A stretch of DNA of 6,107 nt from Pseudomonadota bacterium (GTDB taxonomy: Bacteria > Pseudomonadota > Gammaproteobacteria > Xanthomonadales > Rhodanobacteraceae): positions 1 to 6,107 of the forward strand of contig JAJXTX010000158.1 of the NCBI GenBank assembly GCA_021783385.1. Reading direction: 5' to 3'. The notes below the pieces were generated by a model. That model made no database searches. It saw only the letters and a list, made by a program, of their open reading frames with translations, and had not been told where the DNA came from. This document shows, piece by piece, positions 5,669 to 6,107 of the stretch. Numbering within the stretch: the first letter of the stretch is position 1; every line of letters begins with the position of its first letter. The position numbers and the translations under genes were made by a program.

Positions 5669-5687
5669 CCGCGCCGTAAAAGCGCGG
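5669..5687. repeat. GC hairpin upstream of the DUF2188-like gene
   Basis: CCGCGC (5669-5674) and GCGCGG (5682-5687) pair perfectly around a 7-nt CGTAAAA loop. No T-run follows on either strand, so it is not a convincing intrinsic terminator. It lies in the 145-166 bp region between the DUF2188-like gene and the kinase gene, in which no gene or clear promoter was found. Confidence 0.25.
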
Positions 5688-5783
5688 CGCGCCGGCATCG
5701 GGATGGCTTTACGCCAGCGTGGTGAATTTTCGCAGCTGCGCAGCCGCCACCAGGGCCTGCGCCGCGCCGCCCCGACCGCCAGC

Positions 5784-6107
5784 CTAAGCGGGCGGCGGCC
5801 CGTCCGTCTGCGCCAGCGGCAGGGTCACCACAAACCGGTTGCCGCTGTCGGCGTCGCCGCCGCTGGCCACCAAGCTGCCGCCGTGCGCCTCGACCAGCTC
5901 GCGCACCACGGTCAGCCCAATGCTCAGCGCTGTGCCGTTGAAGCCGATCGCATGGGTGTCCTGCGAAAGCATGCCGCCGCTGGTGTCGATCCCGTCATCG
6001 CTCAGCGTGATCACCGCCGACTCCTCGGTCGTCTCCAGCTGCAGCATGATCTGGCTACCCTCGGGCGCGTACTTCGATGCGTCGGCGAGCAGATTGCAAA
6101 CGATCTG
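5784..6107 (-). CDS. Histidine-kinase-type HATPase domain, C-terminal part, degenerate (runs off right edge)
   Basis: The last 107 residues of a longer protein enter from the right edge. They have the order of a sensor-kinase ATP-binding domain: N-box region QIVCNLLADASKYAPEGS (1-18), G1-like region AVITLSDDGIDTS (31-43), G2-like region FNGTALSIGLTVVRELVEAH (56-75), HGGSLVAS and a final GNRFVVTLPL strand, then a short TDGPPPA tail. Intact kinases normally have N at the second N-box position, DxGxG in G1 and GxGxG-type glycines in G2. Here D9 replaces the N-box Asn, D41 replaces the second G1 glycine, and A60 and S62 replace G2 glycines. The frame is open with no stops, so the gene is expressed or only recently decaying. 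It may be a non-catalytic kinase; the sensor and phosphoacceptor domains lie outside the window. Confidence 0.82.
   Translation of the reverse strand, partial: QIVCNLLADASKYAPEGSQIMLQLETTEESAVITLSDDGIDTSGGMLSQDTHAIGFNGTALSIGLTVVRELVEAHGGSLVASGGDADSGNRFVVTLPLAQTDGPPPA

Overview
The window is GC-rich chromosomal DNA with the coding style of a Gammaproteobacterium of the Lysobacterales (Xanthomonadales). A Rhodanobacter/Dyella-like relative is my best guess, from protein resemblance and from a pair of GTAG-type REP palindromes; no search was run. No phage, transposase, rRNA, tRNA or CRISPR is visible, and no stretch over 300 bases lacks a gene.

Left part (1-1960). The 5' end of fbp (fructose-1,6-bisphosphatase) runs leftward off the edge. 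Divergent from it is a glutathione S-transferase gene, with a strong dyad in the shared intergenic region. Directly behind the GST gene lies the wreck of a YafY-type HTH/WYL regulator. It is frameshifted in a GC-repeat and has lost its effector domain. A stand-alone ParBc_2-type (PF08857-like) protein follows.

Middle (2085-3893). A single large gene encodes a secreted DUF885 protein of the HESYPGH/GEGWALYSE type, probably a periplasmic metallopeptidase-like enzyme. It most likely starts at GTG.

Right part (3894-5371). This is the most interesting block: a type II toxin-antitoxin module of the Xre/RES class. An AT-rich promoter with two tandem GTAAnnTTAC palindromes precedes an MbcA/ParS/Xre antitoxin gene. 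The RES-domain toxin gene (predicted NAD+-consuming or ADP-ribosylating) does not follow closely, as is usual. It starts 254 bp downstream, and the gap holds a weak terminator-like hairpin and a 71-bp inverted pair of REP sequences (a REPIN). This may change the toxin:antitoxin ratio.

Right edge (5393-6107). A small DUF2188-like gene converges on the toxin gene with a 21-nt gap. The C-terminal part of a histidine-kinase-type ATPase domain then enters from the right edge on the minus strand. Several of its nucleotide-binding residues are replaced, so it may be a pseudokinase.

No wholly new system is evident. The best leads are the REPIN-split Xre/RES locus with its compact double operator, and the degenerate ATPase domain.
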